64,000 nt of DNA, from positions 22,134,001-22,198,000 of the forward strand of contig OZ316896.1 of assembly GCA_973895155.1 (NCBI GenBank). Reading direction: 5' to 3'. The position numbers and the translations under genes were made by a program. The DNA comes from Marsupella aquatica (lineage: Eukaryota > Marchantiophyta). The number at the start of each line of letters is the position of its first letter. Positions within the stretch are counted from its first letter, which is position 1. The notes under the pieces are model-generated. The model was not told where the DNA came from. It saw only the letters and a program-made list of their open reading frames with translations, and ran no database searches. Positions 1-11,055 of the stretch are shown here, piece after piece.

Positions 1-2467
1 TTCTTTGCCTTTTTGGGAACTGTTGTGTCGTCTTGCATCACAATTACCTTCTGCTTAATCCTGCGAATCTGTTTACCCCCAGTGTTGTGGTCTTTTGCTG
101 CCCTATCCAAAAACTCTTGAGTGCTTTCCTTCACCACCATGACCTTTTTTAAGGGCAATGCCATTCGCTCCGCATTCTCCTTCTCGATGACTTCCTTTTG
201 TTCTTTTGTCAGCCTCTTAGCCAATGGCCGCTTTTGTCCTCTGTAAATATTATCAACAATGCTGAGGTGCCTTTTCTGGCTGTTGTCTGGGTCTATTCGC
301 TTCAAGGTCCTCGCCTTTGCACTCCGGAAGTCACGATCACGCTTCCTTGCATTTCGTGCCACGATATTCCTCACGTCATGCCTCCAATTTTTTAGTTTTG
401 TCATTGCAATACTTCTCATATTGAGGTCTCCATCACAATTCGCAAGTGTGTCGAGCACAACTTCTCTGAAATCGTCGTCCGTAAATGCTTCCACAGCATG
501 ATCCCCTCTGCCTTCCCCAGTCCTTGTAGAGTTTTCATCTCCTCCATCAGTATTGTCCATGGGGAGAGTGATGTTGAAACACGGAGGAAGTTCCACGTCC
601 TCAAACAATTCGCCAAATGCAGGTCTCTCAAACGTGCAAGTCGGTGCCACCATGCTACCAAAACGTGTGCCAAATCGTTGCAAGATGTCAATTTCTGTCA
701 TCCCCTTCATACTCAGAATCTTCACTTGATGTTTGCAAGTGTTCCCCTGGATTGAGGTATCACAAGTGCAAACACAGTCTTCACTATCGTAGTTCTCCAG
801 TATGTGAGTATTTGTCTTTGGTGGTGTCTGAGACTTCACCATTGCTGTTCTACTGTCAATGAAGAAAGTAACATCACCATCTGGGATTCCCCTGGCTCTA
901 AGAATAGCCGACCACACATAGTTCTCAATGTTCTTGTTTCTCACCCTGCCTTGCCACTTCATACATGACAAGCACCAAAAGAAATGTTCTAGCTCATTCA
1001 CTAGTTGTGTCACTAGCCACACAACCTTCCTGCCTAGCTTGAAAGGCTTCTCTGTCCTCAAGTGCAACTTAAGAGTAGCATGCCACTGCTCAACTGCTCC
1101 ATTGGTGTCCTGGTTGGCATGTTTGAACTTCCGAAAATTTTGCACCCACCTCTCCGTGACCCTGTGGTGCCACTCTTTCTAGTATGCAACAAAGTCCTTA
1201 TGATTGCCAATCCACTTTCTCATGAAATTATGGGACATGTTCACAGCATCTGCAAAACAATCAAATTTCCAACCTTCTTAAGTGTGCAGCAAAACCTGGC
1301 ACCAAACACTGCCAAAAATGACCTCCTCAGTGCACATCCCAGGAAAAGTCACTTTAGGGTGTACCTGTTGCAAGTGCCCCCATGATGTTCCCCAACTCCT
1401 TATTCACCTCTGCCCTCGAATTTGGGTCTGCAATTTTCTTCAAGATGTTTTTGTATTGGGCACGCCGAACATGCCACAAACACAATACGATAGGGACTCC
1501 AGGCCACAGTGATCTGCCAAAGTATGGAAGTCATGAGGGGGGTATATATGGGGCACTTGAGGTATAACCACTATTTGGTGTTTTGGGACATGTTGGACAT
1601 GAAAGACTTGAGGGAGGGTAGGGGTTGCAAAATCACTGTACCAATCAAGGGAGACCTCATCTCGGAAAACTAAGTTCAAATTTGAAATCAGGGAATCCTT
1701 CTTAGTCTACTCGGTGAATATGGGCCCCAGTGGAGAGGGTCGAGAAAATGGAGTTTTTCCAAACTGGCTCCAAAGTGGGGGGGTTTTGGGACAAACGGAG
1801 CAAAAAATACAAAGGGAAAATATGATGAGGAAAACACGGGTTTTAAGGGAAGGAGACCTCATCTCGGAAAACTAAGTTCAGATTTGAAATCAGGGAGTCC
1901 TTCTTAGTCTATTGGGTGAATATGGGCCCCAGTGGAGAGGGTCGAGAAAATGGAGTTTTTCCAAACTGGCTCCAAAGTGGGGGGTTTTGGGACAAACTGA
2001 GCAAAAAATACAAAGGGAAAATATGATGGGGAAAACACGGGTTTTAAGGGAAGGAGACCTCATCTCGGAAACTTAAGTTCACATTCGAACTAGAAAAATG
2101 CTGTTTTTGTAGAGGGGCCTAAAAGTGGACCATAGTTATCAAATAATACAAAGGAAGGATATAGGACATACTAAGCAAAAAAACACATGGATGAAGCAAA
2201 AAGGAAAAAGGAAATAAAACCAAAGAGGATGAGGAACGTCTCTTACATCAAGGCATTGTGCTCTTCATCAGCACAATCAACAAGAAATGCTGAGGGCATC
2301 CACAAGTCCTCTAATCTGAGAACTTCGGTCCTTGTTCGTTCAACAGCTCCTTTCACAGCCTGAAGTACAATCCGCAAATCAGATTCTGCCTTGGATTCCG
2401 TCAAGGCCCAGCAAGTAGGGATTCCATTTTGCCATTCATCAAAACACAACAATGTGTGCAGTTCATA
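1..2467 (-). pseudogene. MULE-type transposase with SWIM zinc finger, arm 1 copy, cut by window edge
   Basis: Mirror copy of the gene at 41597-44349. By reflection the exons are 2467-2247, 1513-1365 and 1249 to beyond position 1. The first exon carries part of a Mutator-like (MULE) DDE domain, including a VDCADEEHNAL segment. The second encodes the CLWHVRRAQ segment typical of MULE transposases. The third encodes a SWIM finger of pattern CxC, seven residues, CxH. An in-frame TAG lies at 1181-1179 within FVAY*KEWHH, exactly as in the other arm, so the lesion predates the duplication. Upstream exons with the first catalytic Asp are not seen; a Helitron array begins just 5'. It is probably a dead transposase relic rather than a host gene. 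Confidence 0.75.
1651..2090. repeat. About 202-bp tandem duplication inside the SWIM-gene intron (arm 1)
   Basis: The string GAGACCTCATCTCGG starts at 1651, 1853 and 2054, giving two full units of about 202 bp plus a partial third. The units differ at only a few bases. They fill the intron between the first two recognised MULE exons. Confidence 0.9.
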
Positions 2468-2611
2468 CTGCATACATTGTATCGATCAGAGTTTAGGTTA
2501 GTGAATTTAAGCAAAACACTGAAGCTTGTATAGAAATCTGGGAATTTAAGTAATACAAAAAATACAACTGTAAAAGAAGTCATTCATGAAGAGAACTAAC
2601 CCCATACTCGT

Positions 2612-2684
2612 TTGTGCCAAAGGTGCCATCTAGTTTATGCCAAAGGTGCCATCTAGTTTGTGCCAAAGGTGCCATCTAATTTAT
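2612..2684. repeat. 23-bp tandem repeat, three units (arm 1)
   Basis: GCCAAAGGTGCCATCTA recurs at 2616, 2639 and 2662, a 23-bp period with one or two changes per unit. It sits at the junction between the SWIM-gene region and the minisatellite. Confidence 0.85.
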
Positions 2685-2689
2685 TGACA

Positions 2690-3983
2690 TCTTCTGCACA
2701 TCTTTTCCTTGGCGACATTTAATGCAACGACATGTTTTACTTCACAACATCTATGACTAATGACATTGTTTTACTTGACGACAACTTTGGAGTCACGACA
2801 TAGTTTTACTTGACTACATTGTTGACATTATAACAACATCTTTTTACTTGACCACATCAATCTTGGACATAACAACAATATTGGCATCACAACTTTTTTC
2901 TTGACAACATCTTTTACTTGATGATGTATTTTTTACTTCACAACACCTTTGGCGACACTATTTCTTTTTACTTGACAATATCTTTGACATAACAACATCT
3001 TTGGCGCCCCTATATCTTTTTACTTGGCAATATCGTTCACATAACGACATTTTTTACTTGACAATATCTTTGATATCTTCGGTGACACGACTCTTTTTTT
3101 CTGAACAACATTTTTTTACTCCACGACTTTTTTTAATGCCATCTTTTTACTTTGCGACATCTTTGTCAACACGAAATATTTTTACTTCATGACATCTTTG
3201 GCAACTCAACTTTTTTTAAACTACATCCTTTTTACTTCATGATATCATTTACATAACAACATCTTTGGTGATGCAATATTTTTTCTTAACAACATCTTTT
3301 GTGCAACACACTGGTTTTCTTCACAACATCTTGGGCAACACGACATTTTTTTTCGTAAGAACATCTTGGGCAACACCACACCTTTTTTTCTTAACGACAT
3401 CTTGGGTGACACAACAACTTGGGCAACACAACATCTCTTTTTCTCAATGACATCTTTTTTCTTAATAAGTAACATCTTGGGCGATACGACATTTTTTTTT
3501 CTTAACAACATCTTGGGGGACACAACATCTTTTTTCTTTGTCATGACATCTTTTGTGTAACGTACAGGTATTTTCTTCACGGCATCTTTTGTTCTCAATG
3601 ACTTCTTGGCTGACACGACATCTTTTGTTCTCACCGACATCTTGGCTGACATGACATCTTTTCTTCTCAACAACATCTTGGGTCGGATCTTGGGTGACAT
3701 GACATCTTCCTTCTCAATGACCTCTTGGCCGACACAACATCTTTTGTTCTCAACGACCTCTTGGCCTACCGGACATCTTTTGTTATCATTGTCATCTTGG
3801 CCGACATGACATCTTTGTTCTCAACAACATCTTGGGCGACACAAAATCTTCCTTCTCAACGACCTCTTGGCCGACACAACATCTTTCTTCTCAATAATCT
3901 CTTGGCCGACACAACCTTTTTTGTTGTCAATGACATCTTGGCCGTCACGACATCTTTTGTACACCGCACAGGTATTGAGCTAG
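2690..3983 (+). mobile_element. Helitron-like 3' end with long internal minisatellite (arm 1)
   Basis: A degenerate array of about 18-40 bp units built on GACATCTTTT, CTCAACGACATCTTGG and GCCGACACGACATC runs to 3970. It ends with a weak hairpin (GTACACCGCAC), a short spacer GGTATTGAG and then CTAG at 3980-3983, followed by T. Helitrons end in a hairpin plus CTRR and insert before T, and the same end recurs at 29998 (minus) and 49536 (plus). The 5' end is not defined here. No Rep/helicase gene is present, so it would be non-autonomous. Confidence 0.6.
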
Positions 3984-5517
3984 TTAAATATTATAATACA
4001 ACGCTGCATCTTTTTATGAAGTGGTCATCATTCAAATTTGCAGTGTCCAAAAAACATTAATTTTATCATCCAAAAAACATTAATACTATTGATCAAAGAG
4101 AAGGAATAAAGGTTACATTAAATGTAGTGCGCACCAAAAAGTGAATCAAATGCATTCCAAACAAGAGGGGGATCAAATGGGACACAAAAAACGAGAATGA
4201 ATGCACATGCACGAGGATTAAGGAATCTAAAGCTCATCTATAATAATAAGAGGATGCGACAAGAAAAATGACGGCTTGGATTGAATCACTAGTTGTAAAT
4301 ATCTATGATATTATCTTGAGCAACTTAGTTTGAAGATTCAATTTGTTAATACATGCTAATAAAACAAAATTTGCATCAATGTCCTAATGATCATGGCAAA
4401 TGGAAACAAAGACAAAAACCATAAGTGTAGAATCATCATAGGTGTTGGAGAGAGAGGTTGTATAGACCAACTTTCATGGGACTATGAACACTTGTTTTCT
4501 TGCATGATGTGGATTATGTAATCAATTCTACTTTATGATGTTATTTTGTCTTATTATTAAATGTAGCTTTCTCCATTATGTAGAGATTGTAACTAATAAA
4601 CTGAACAAAAATAGGTTGGATAGGAGATTTAGTGATGTTGTGTTCAATATTTAAGGACTAATTTGTTGTGCTTGTGGAGGCTGATTGGAGGTTGAACTCA
4701 TGACTCTTTTGGTGTGCCTAGGGTGATCATAGTGGGGTTTAATCTAGCATACTTCAGGCTAGGTGAGAGTATCGTTTACAGAAGACATTCAAGCTCGGAG
4801 GCAGACATCAAGTGGCAGAGTATTTTTTGTATGGCTCTCACCATGTGACCCATGTAGGTTTGTAGCATTGCATGTTTTGTTTAATAATTACAGTTTGTAT
4901 GGATTTTATTAGTTGTGAAGTGGCCCAATGTCCTTTCGATTCAATGGTTGAGCCCCCCTCTTCAGCCTTTCTTGAGATGAACATTTTACTCTTGGTTGCT
5001 AGACAAACTTGGGAGAGTTTACGAATTATTTTATAATCAATAGCAAGCTCAACTTTTTGACAACACTTGAAATACAGGTTTGCCTTCTTTCTCTTCTCTC
5101 CTTATGGTCCAGAAGTGTGATTGCTAATATATTTTGTGATAAACCTATTTCAAACATTTGTTCAATTCCAAGATTTCACCTTAGTCAATTGATTTGTGAT
5201 AATTATTTTTAGATAAAAGAAGTGAAAAGTTCTAATTTGCAACATCAGATCTAAACTTAGTGAACTGTTTGACCTGAAAATTGGAGTTTCATATTTACTT
5301 GTAAATACTTTTTCAAATCTTGACAACTGAAAAGATGTAAATATTGATACTCTATCTAAGGAACTTTGCTACAAAGAAAGGCATATTAAGAAGACTTTAG
5401 ATTGAGAGTTATTTCCTTTTGAAATTCATTTTCCAATAGAAATAGCAAAAGCAAGATCAACATTTGATACGTACAACTCTTAACATAACATTGTCTTTAC
5501 GTTAAAAATGAAGAAGA
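3984..5517. other. AT-rich non-coding stretch (arm 1)
   Basis: No convincing gene. It opens at 3992-4050 with the motif TATAATACAACGCTGC followed by a GTGGTCATCATTCAAATTTG stretch. That motif recurs near 47970, 48300, 48847 and, inverted, near 32945, and may mark the 5' end of another Helitron-like copy. The rest is AT-rich with short ORFs only. Confidence 0.6.
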
Positions 5518-5810
5518 TCACAAGTTAAGGCATCTTGGTGCCCACATCTGGAAGGTTGGTGTACTTTTTGACCCAATTACCTTTTAAACTTAATAAGGTT
5601 ACAAGTTAAGGCATTATGGTGCACACATCCGCAAGGGTCGGTGTACTGTTTGACCCCAATTGTAACTTTAAAATTAATAAGGTTACAAGTTAAGCCATTT
5701 TGGTGCACACATCCGCAAGGGTCGATGTACTGTTTGACCCCAATTGTAACTTTGAAATTGATAAGGTTATGAGTTAAGATATTAAGGTGCACACATCCCT
5801 AAGTAGGCTT
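5518..5810. repeat. 84-bp tandem repeat, about 3.5 units (arm 1)
   Basis: ACAAGTTAAG-type starts fall at 5520, 5601, 5685 and 5769, a period of 81-84 bp. Each unit contains GTGCACACATCCGCAAGGGT and a TGTTTGACCCCAATTG segment. Since 84 is divisible by three, a minus-strand frame stays open as 28-residue repeats, which I read as a by-product of the repeat. Confidence 0.9.
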
Positions 5811-6499
5811 AGCATAACTGAGATTGGATTAAGACCAAATTGTCATATCAACATATTTTTTAACTCACAATTTGGAGCTATGTTTGAGCTCCAACAACTT
5901 AATACTAGATTCCCCAGCTTTCCTCTCTATCCCTTAGAGAATGTTCAGCCCATTTGGTTGAGTAGAACAAAAATGAATTTTTTTTAGAGATTCATGTTAA
6001 TTTTGGCTTCAACTTAGTTGACCCACATTGCTGGCCCATATATAATAATTATTATTTCCCAGTTTTTGAGTGACAGCTAACATAGATCTGACATGCGTTA
6101 TACTTCTCACACACATTATTATTCTTGCGCACTTCCATTCTCACACACATGACAGTTTTTACACAAGCGACATTATTGTGCATCAACCCACATTGCACAA
6201 CTCTCATCATTGATCAACAAACATCAATGGTTAAGACTAGCTTGTTATCTTATTTTATTACCCAAAGTACTATCCAAGTTTTTACGGGTCCAGTTAGAGA
6301 CTCTTGCAAATTTATAAATTCAGAGAAAATTCCACATCATCCATTTATCCATTGGATTTTACTTATCAATGGTGGAGATTGCGCAATGTGTTGTATCACT
6401 CGTGTGACCGTTCAAGACACTCGCGTGGCAACCGTGAAGAAAATGTTGGGTTCATTTGCAAGAATGATACACATTCTTTGATGTCAAATTTAAACAAAT
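5811..6499. other. Non-coding stretch, nothing recognised (arm 1)
   Basis: AT-rich sequence with short unlinked ORFs. It has no recognisable motif, repeat or RNA gene. Confidence 0.5.
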
Positions 6500-7190
6500 G
6501 AATGACATTCTTGGCATAACTACATCATTGGTGACATGACATCTATTTACTTGATGACAACTTTTTACTTGATGACCTCTTGGGCGACATGTCATCTTTG
6601 GCAAAATGACTTCCTTTTTCTTAACTTAGCTGTTTTCTATGATTGGTGAACCTGCAAATCAGTTTGCGACACCTCTAGACATATTAACGGAATGTTTAAT
6701 AGTATTCTATCAATTTTTTTTGGAATTTGTTATTCTCAATTGAACAATATACCTATGTTATTTTCAGATAGCGCTTCTTCAATACATTATGGATACTTCC
6801 CATAGTGGGAGAAATTAAAAATCCAGTTGGATATAATACGGGTTGTTTTTAGTCGATATTCATATAATTTTCAATGATTTTTCGAAAAAACTTAGAATCA
6901 TTGGAAATTATGTGAATATATTAAATTGCATTTCTATGTAGAAAAAAATTGTTTTATTTCATGACATCTTTCACATAACAACATCATTCTTGGGAAACAC
7001 AACATCTTTTCTCTTAACGGGCGCCACAACACTTTTCTCTTAGCACATCTTGGGCGCAACAACATCTCTTTTCTTAACATCTTGGGTGCCATGATATATT
7101 TATTTTAGCGACATCTTGGGTGACACAATATCTTTTGTGCAACGCATGGATATTGAGATATTAGGTATTGAGATAGTAATTCATAAAACC
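6500..7190 (+). repeat. Decayed copies of the Helitron-type minisatellite (arm 1)
   Basis: Two patches (6500-6620 and 6955-7165) repeat GACATC, CTTGGGCGACA and TTCTTAACG-type units. The second ends in TTGTGCAACGCATGGATATTGAG and then GGTATTGAGATAG, a degenerate version of the GGTATTGAGCTAG end seen at 3983. Confidence 0.55.
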
Positions 7191-7748
7191 AAAAGAGATA
7201 CAGTAGTATCCTAGCTTGACATGGAATACGGCTATGCCCGATTTTGCACCAGATTTTACTGGCCCAAGGAGGAAGGTTGACTTGAGATCACTCTATCTCA
7301 ACCCCATTAATTATTAAGCTCGAACAGGATCCAAAAGTTCTCTTTGTATATGAAACTAACAACTTTATTCTACATATGTGTCTCCTAACTTAAATAGATC
7401 TGTTCAGACGTCACATATGAGCTTGAAGATCCTCACTGAGAATCTGAGACGGGCTGAGAATAAAGTTTTGGACGGCTATCCCATCCAAGCATATGGCTCC
7501 TGCAAGAGATATCAGAGTGCCAAAGGGCAAAAAACACCAAATTGGGAGACAAGATCCCAAAGGCAAAGCAACCCAAAGAAAGGGAGGAAAAGAGGGAAAA
7601 AGGACCCCAAGAAAAAACAAGTCAAGGCGCCACAAACCAAAAGCCTACCAAAATGTAACCTATGAAGGAGCTGTGAAGGCTAACACCCACTTTACTGAAA
7701 TGGCAGTACAAAGGAGAATGGTGTTGTGGGCCACCTTTGTGTTTATCT

Positions 7749-8107
7749 AGACTGGAGCACCCATGCATGCCAGTTGCGAGCTACAGTACTGTAGTAGTGT
7801 AGTGTTAATGACTGTGTTGAATCTAAAGGTCCTTGACAAGCTGATTTGCGTGGAAAGAGCACAGGAAACCCTGCCCTAGCCCCTAGATATGCCCTAGACA
7901 AATAATTGCCCAACTAGCTAGAGGTGTTTATTTAATGAACTATGAGACTCGAGCACCCATCCATGCCAGTTGCGAGCTTCAGTACTGTAGTGTTAATGAC
8001 TGTGTTGAAACTATTGGCTTTTGACAATTTGCGTGGAAAGAGAACGAGAAACCCTGCCCTAGACATGCCCAAGACAAATTGTCGCCCAACTACAGTAGCT
8101 AGAGGTC
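7749..8107. repeat. Imperfect tandem duplication of about 170-200 bp
   Basis: Both copies begin GAGCACCCAT and share CATGCCAGTTGCGAGCT, CAGTACTGTAGT, TTAATGACTGTGTTGAA, TTTGCGTGGAAAGAG, AACCCTGCCCTAG and CTAGAGGT. Copies run about 7749-7925 and 7945-8107. The duplication lies inside the foldback element. Confidence 0.8.
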
Positions 8108-8183
8108 TCGGGAAGTCGTAGGGAGGGAAACAAATCATCAACAAAGTCAGCAAAAGACAAACAAAAAGGTGGACCAATCTCCT

Positions 8184-8263
8184 TTTTGGTGCCACTTGCA
8201 GGAGATTGACCATCCAAATCACTTTGGTGCCACTTACAGGAGATTTTTGGTGCCACTTGCAGG
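8184..8263. repeat. Three short repeats of TTTGGTGCCACTTGCAGGAG
   Basis: Three imperfect copies of a 20-30 bp unit lie head to tail (8184, 8222 and 8245 regions) inside the foldback element. Confidence 0.7.
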
Positions 8264-8857
8264 TCAATTAAAATCTTCAAGCTCCAGTCTGTTGTTTGAA
8301 ACTATCCATCATGAAAAAAACTTGGTTTCATGTAAGTGTAGAGTAGTTTGGTTTGAAAATATATTTTATGAGCCTGAATTCTCATTGTCTGAATATTAGT
8401 AAGAATGATGACAAAAATTATCATACATGATTCATTTTGACATATATACATCTCATTGTTTTTCCATGCACAAATTTTGGTGAGACTCTAGAGTCACTGT
8501 ATAGAGTCTTCACTCTAGAAGTCTAGACCCCAATCTAGCTTCTGTTTGCAATTTATTAGTAAGATGAAGAAAATTTACATAGCACACATGCAGTTACAAA
8601 GAACTTCTGGACCCTGTTTGAGCTTAAACATTCATGGGGTTGAGGGGGAGATAGGGTGATCTCAACTTGATCTTCCTCCTTGGACTAGTACGTCTTATTA
8701 AACCTCCAACATACTGACATCGCCAGCTAGCGTGAGCTGCACATCAAAATATGACATATACTATGTACGACACCCCTGCATACAGTGATAATACTAGTTT
8801 TTTCCTTTCAATCAATGAATGCAGCCACATTTTGATGTGTGATTACCAGCAGGGCTA

Positions 8858-9189
8858 TGTTGAACTAAGACGTCATTCGCAACGACCATACAACCATGAC
8901 TCATTCCATGCATACGTAGTCGACACAATCTCTACGTGGTTCACCTCTTCTCCCAGGGTACGTCCACACAAACACTCAAGCTTTACTTCAAGAGTAGACG
9001 AACACACATGCTCTCTCTCTTCCTCCTGTTGCTCTGTTACAATGAGTAAGCACCACACACCAGCGGCTTACACTAGCCCTGGTATATACAAGGTCACACA
9101 CGACTAATCTAACCTCAGCTAAGATCCTAACTGTGGTTAGCCTAAGTGCCGTAACCTATGAGTCACAAGACTAAGAGCAATCCTTAACA
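8858..9189 (-). repeat. 3' LTR of the Copia element and inner edge of arm 1
   Basis: 332-bp LTR. At all five sites where the element's own LTRs disagree, this copy matches the solo LTR at 34875-35206. Only at 9155 does it match the element's 5' LTR instead. The change from solo-like to element-like therefore falls between 9146 and 9155, so this LTR looks like a mosaic. Confidence 0.95.
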
Positions 9190-9200
9190 AACTCCCCCTT
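9190..9200 (-). other. Polypurine tract of the Copia element
   Basis: On the minus strand AAGGGGGAGTT directly abuts the 3' LTR start TGTTAAGG. This is the expected plus-strand priming site. Confidence 0.85.
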
Positions 9201-9393
9201 GACTCTAGTCTTGGGGACTGCAATTTCTGCTATCCATATGAGATACTCAGCGGGAAATTCTAGACAATCACCTAAAACCATAGGTGTCCCCCTAAAAATC
9301 ATTTAAGGTTAACTAAGGGTTAACTAGAATTAAGCCGTAGCCATAACAGGATTGAGTAACCCATATACAGAAATTACATATTGTTAAGTTACT

Positions 9394-11055
9394 CTACTTG
9401 TGCTGCAAATGCAAAACTTGCAAAGTAGCACGGTGTCTTGAGTAACTCTCCAAAGGAATCACTTTGGTAAAAGCATCAGCCGGGTTGAGCTTTCCATCAA
9501 TCTTGACTAGCTCAAACATTTTATCAGACACTGTTTGCCTAATAAAATGGTACCTGATGTCAATGTGTTTCACCCTACTATCCATAACCTGGTTAATAGC
9601 TAGGTGAAGCTCACTTTGGCTGTCACAATGAAGAGTCATTTTTCCATGCTCCAATCCCATCTCAGTGACCAACTTATCCAACCAAATTGCTTTCTTTGCT
9701 GCTTCTGCTGCTGCAACATATTCTGCTTCTGTAATAGACTGAGATACACATTTCTGCAAGGTAGATCTCCAACTTATGCATCCTCTTCCAAGAGTAAACA
9801 CATACCCAGTCGTTGACCTCCTTGTTTCCAGACAGCCTCCGTAGTCAGAATCTACATAGCCAACCAAAGATTTGGTTTTGTTTGATCTACTATCAAACAA
9901 TAGACCATAGTCTATTGTGCCCTTAAGATACCTGAGAATCCATTTCACAGCCTCCCAATGTACCTTCCCTGGATTTGACATGAATCTACTCACTTTGCCC
10001 ATTGCTAGGGCTAGATCAGGCCTGGTACATGTCATCAAATACATTAGACTGCCCACTGCCTTCTCATATGGAACCTTAGTCATCAAACCTCTCTCCACTG
10101 GATCCGTGGGGCAGAAAGCCGATGATAACTTGAAATGTGGAGCCAAAGGAATACTTACTGGCTTACAATTTTCCATGTTGAATCTTGCAAGTACCTTTTC
10201 AGCATACTTGCCTTGATTCAACCACAACTGTCCAGTTTCAAAGTTCCTTGTAATCTCCATACCTAAGATCCTCTTGGCTTTCCCAAGATCCTTCATTCGG
10301 AATTCAGAACTCAATTTTGCTTTGAGTTTGTCAACCTCAGTTTGATCCTTAGCCACAATCAACATGTCATCCACATAGAGCACCAGAATGAGCAAACCAA
10401 ACACACCATTCTTGACTGATTTCGTATACACACAAGGGTCATACACCATCCTAGTGAATCCTTGTGCAAGCATGAAATCATCGAACCGCTTGTTCCACTG
10501 CCGAGGAGTTTGCTTCAATCCAGACAAGGACTTAAGTAACCTGCAAACTAAACTCTCTTGGCCCTTCTTCACAAAGCCCAGTGGTTGCCTCATGAAAATT
10601 TGTTCCTCCAAGGTGCCATAGAGAAAAACAGTAACAACATCCATTTGATCTAACACCAGATCAAAAAACACAACAAGTTGACACAAAATTCGTATCGTGG
10701 AATACTTGGCAACTGGAGAGAAGACCTCATTGTAATCCACTCCCTTCTCTTGAGTGAATCCCTTGGCAACAAGCCTTGCCTTGTATATCTTGTCTCCTCC
10801 ATCTGAAGAGTTGTCCTTCAGCTTGTAAATCCACTTGCTATCCACCACTTGTTGATCACTTGGCAGCTGCACCAGCTCCCATGTTCTATTGTAACTTAAA
10901 GATTGCAACTCCCTCTGCATCGCTGCATTCCATTCATCTTTCTCGTCTAAAATGCACGCCTCATGATAAGAAGAAGGTTCTCCTTCTTCCAAGATCAGTG
11001 CTCTGTCATCATCATCAGGTGCAATGTCAACATCATCTAACCTTGATGAATCTGT
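9394..11055 (-). pseudogene. Copia pol, second part: reverse transcriptase and RNase H
   Basis: Contains the Copia RT: DEWNAAMQRELQSL, WIYKLK, RLVAKGFTQ, the YVDD catalytic box within LVLYVDDMLIV, and LMYLMTCTRPDL. RNase H follows, with GYVDSDYGGC, EAEYVA and the C-terminal VKHIDIRYHFI segment. The frame is open from about 11055, but its apparent first Met at 10992 is TTG and it is not an independent gene. It continues the integrase ORF after a one-base deletion near 11062, where RYGQ replaces RYGTD. The RT and RNase H motifs themselves look intact. Confidence 0.95.

Larger units (their letters stand above)
7257..8690. mobile_element. Foldback-type element with about 95-bp inverted ends (arm 1)
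   Basis: Sequence 7257-7349 is, as reverse complement, closely similar to 8595-8690. Both read TACT, then CCAAGGAGGAAG, a GAGATCAC segment, CAACCCCAT and a TTAAGCTC segment up to TTTGTA. The roughly 1.4-kb element has no credible transposase, and target duplications were not identified. It could be a foldback or other non-autonomous DNA element. Confidence 0.55.
1..9189. repeat. Arm 1 of a 9.2-kb near-perfect inverted repeat (runs off left edge)
   Basis: Every base i in this interval pairs with base 44064-i on the opposite strand. Reading frames throughout both arms mirror one another with a constant coordinate sum, so no indels separate the arms. I found two substitutions: T1087 against a C-equivalent at 42977, and C9155 against a T-equivalent at 34909. 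The inner end is sharp: identity stops at the last base of a Copia LTR at 9189. The outer end lies beyond the window, so 9.19 kb is a minimum length. Confidence 0.97.

Noticed and set aside
3245-3700. 151-codon Lys/Met-rich ORF on the minus strand (and 40364-40819)
   Set aside because: It is translation of the GACATC minisatellite; residues repeat with the DNA unit and no domain is present.
2690-3983. CRISPR-like repeat array
   Set aside because: Units are degenerate and contiguous with no unique spacers, no cas genes are present, and the genome is eukaryotic.
7378-7665. Lys-rich 95-codon ORF inside the foldback element
   Set aside because: Starts with GTG, has low-complexity basic composition and overlaps an opposite-strand frame; no domain seen.
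8751-9107. 118-codon ORF, repeated at 15159-15509 and 34957-35313
   Set aside because: It spans the Copia LTR and its flank; it is a repeat shadow.
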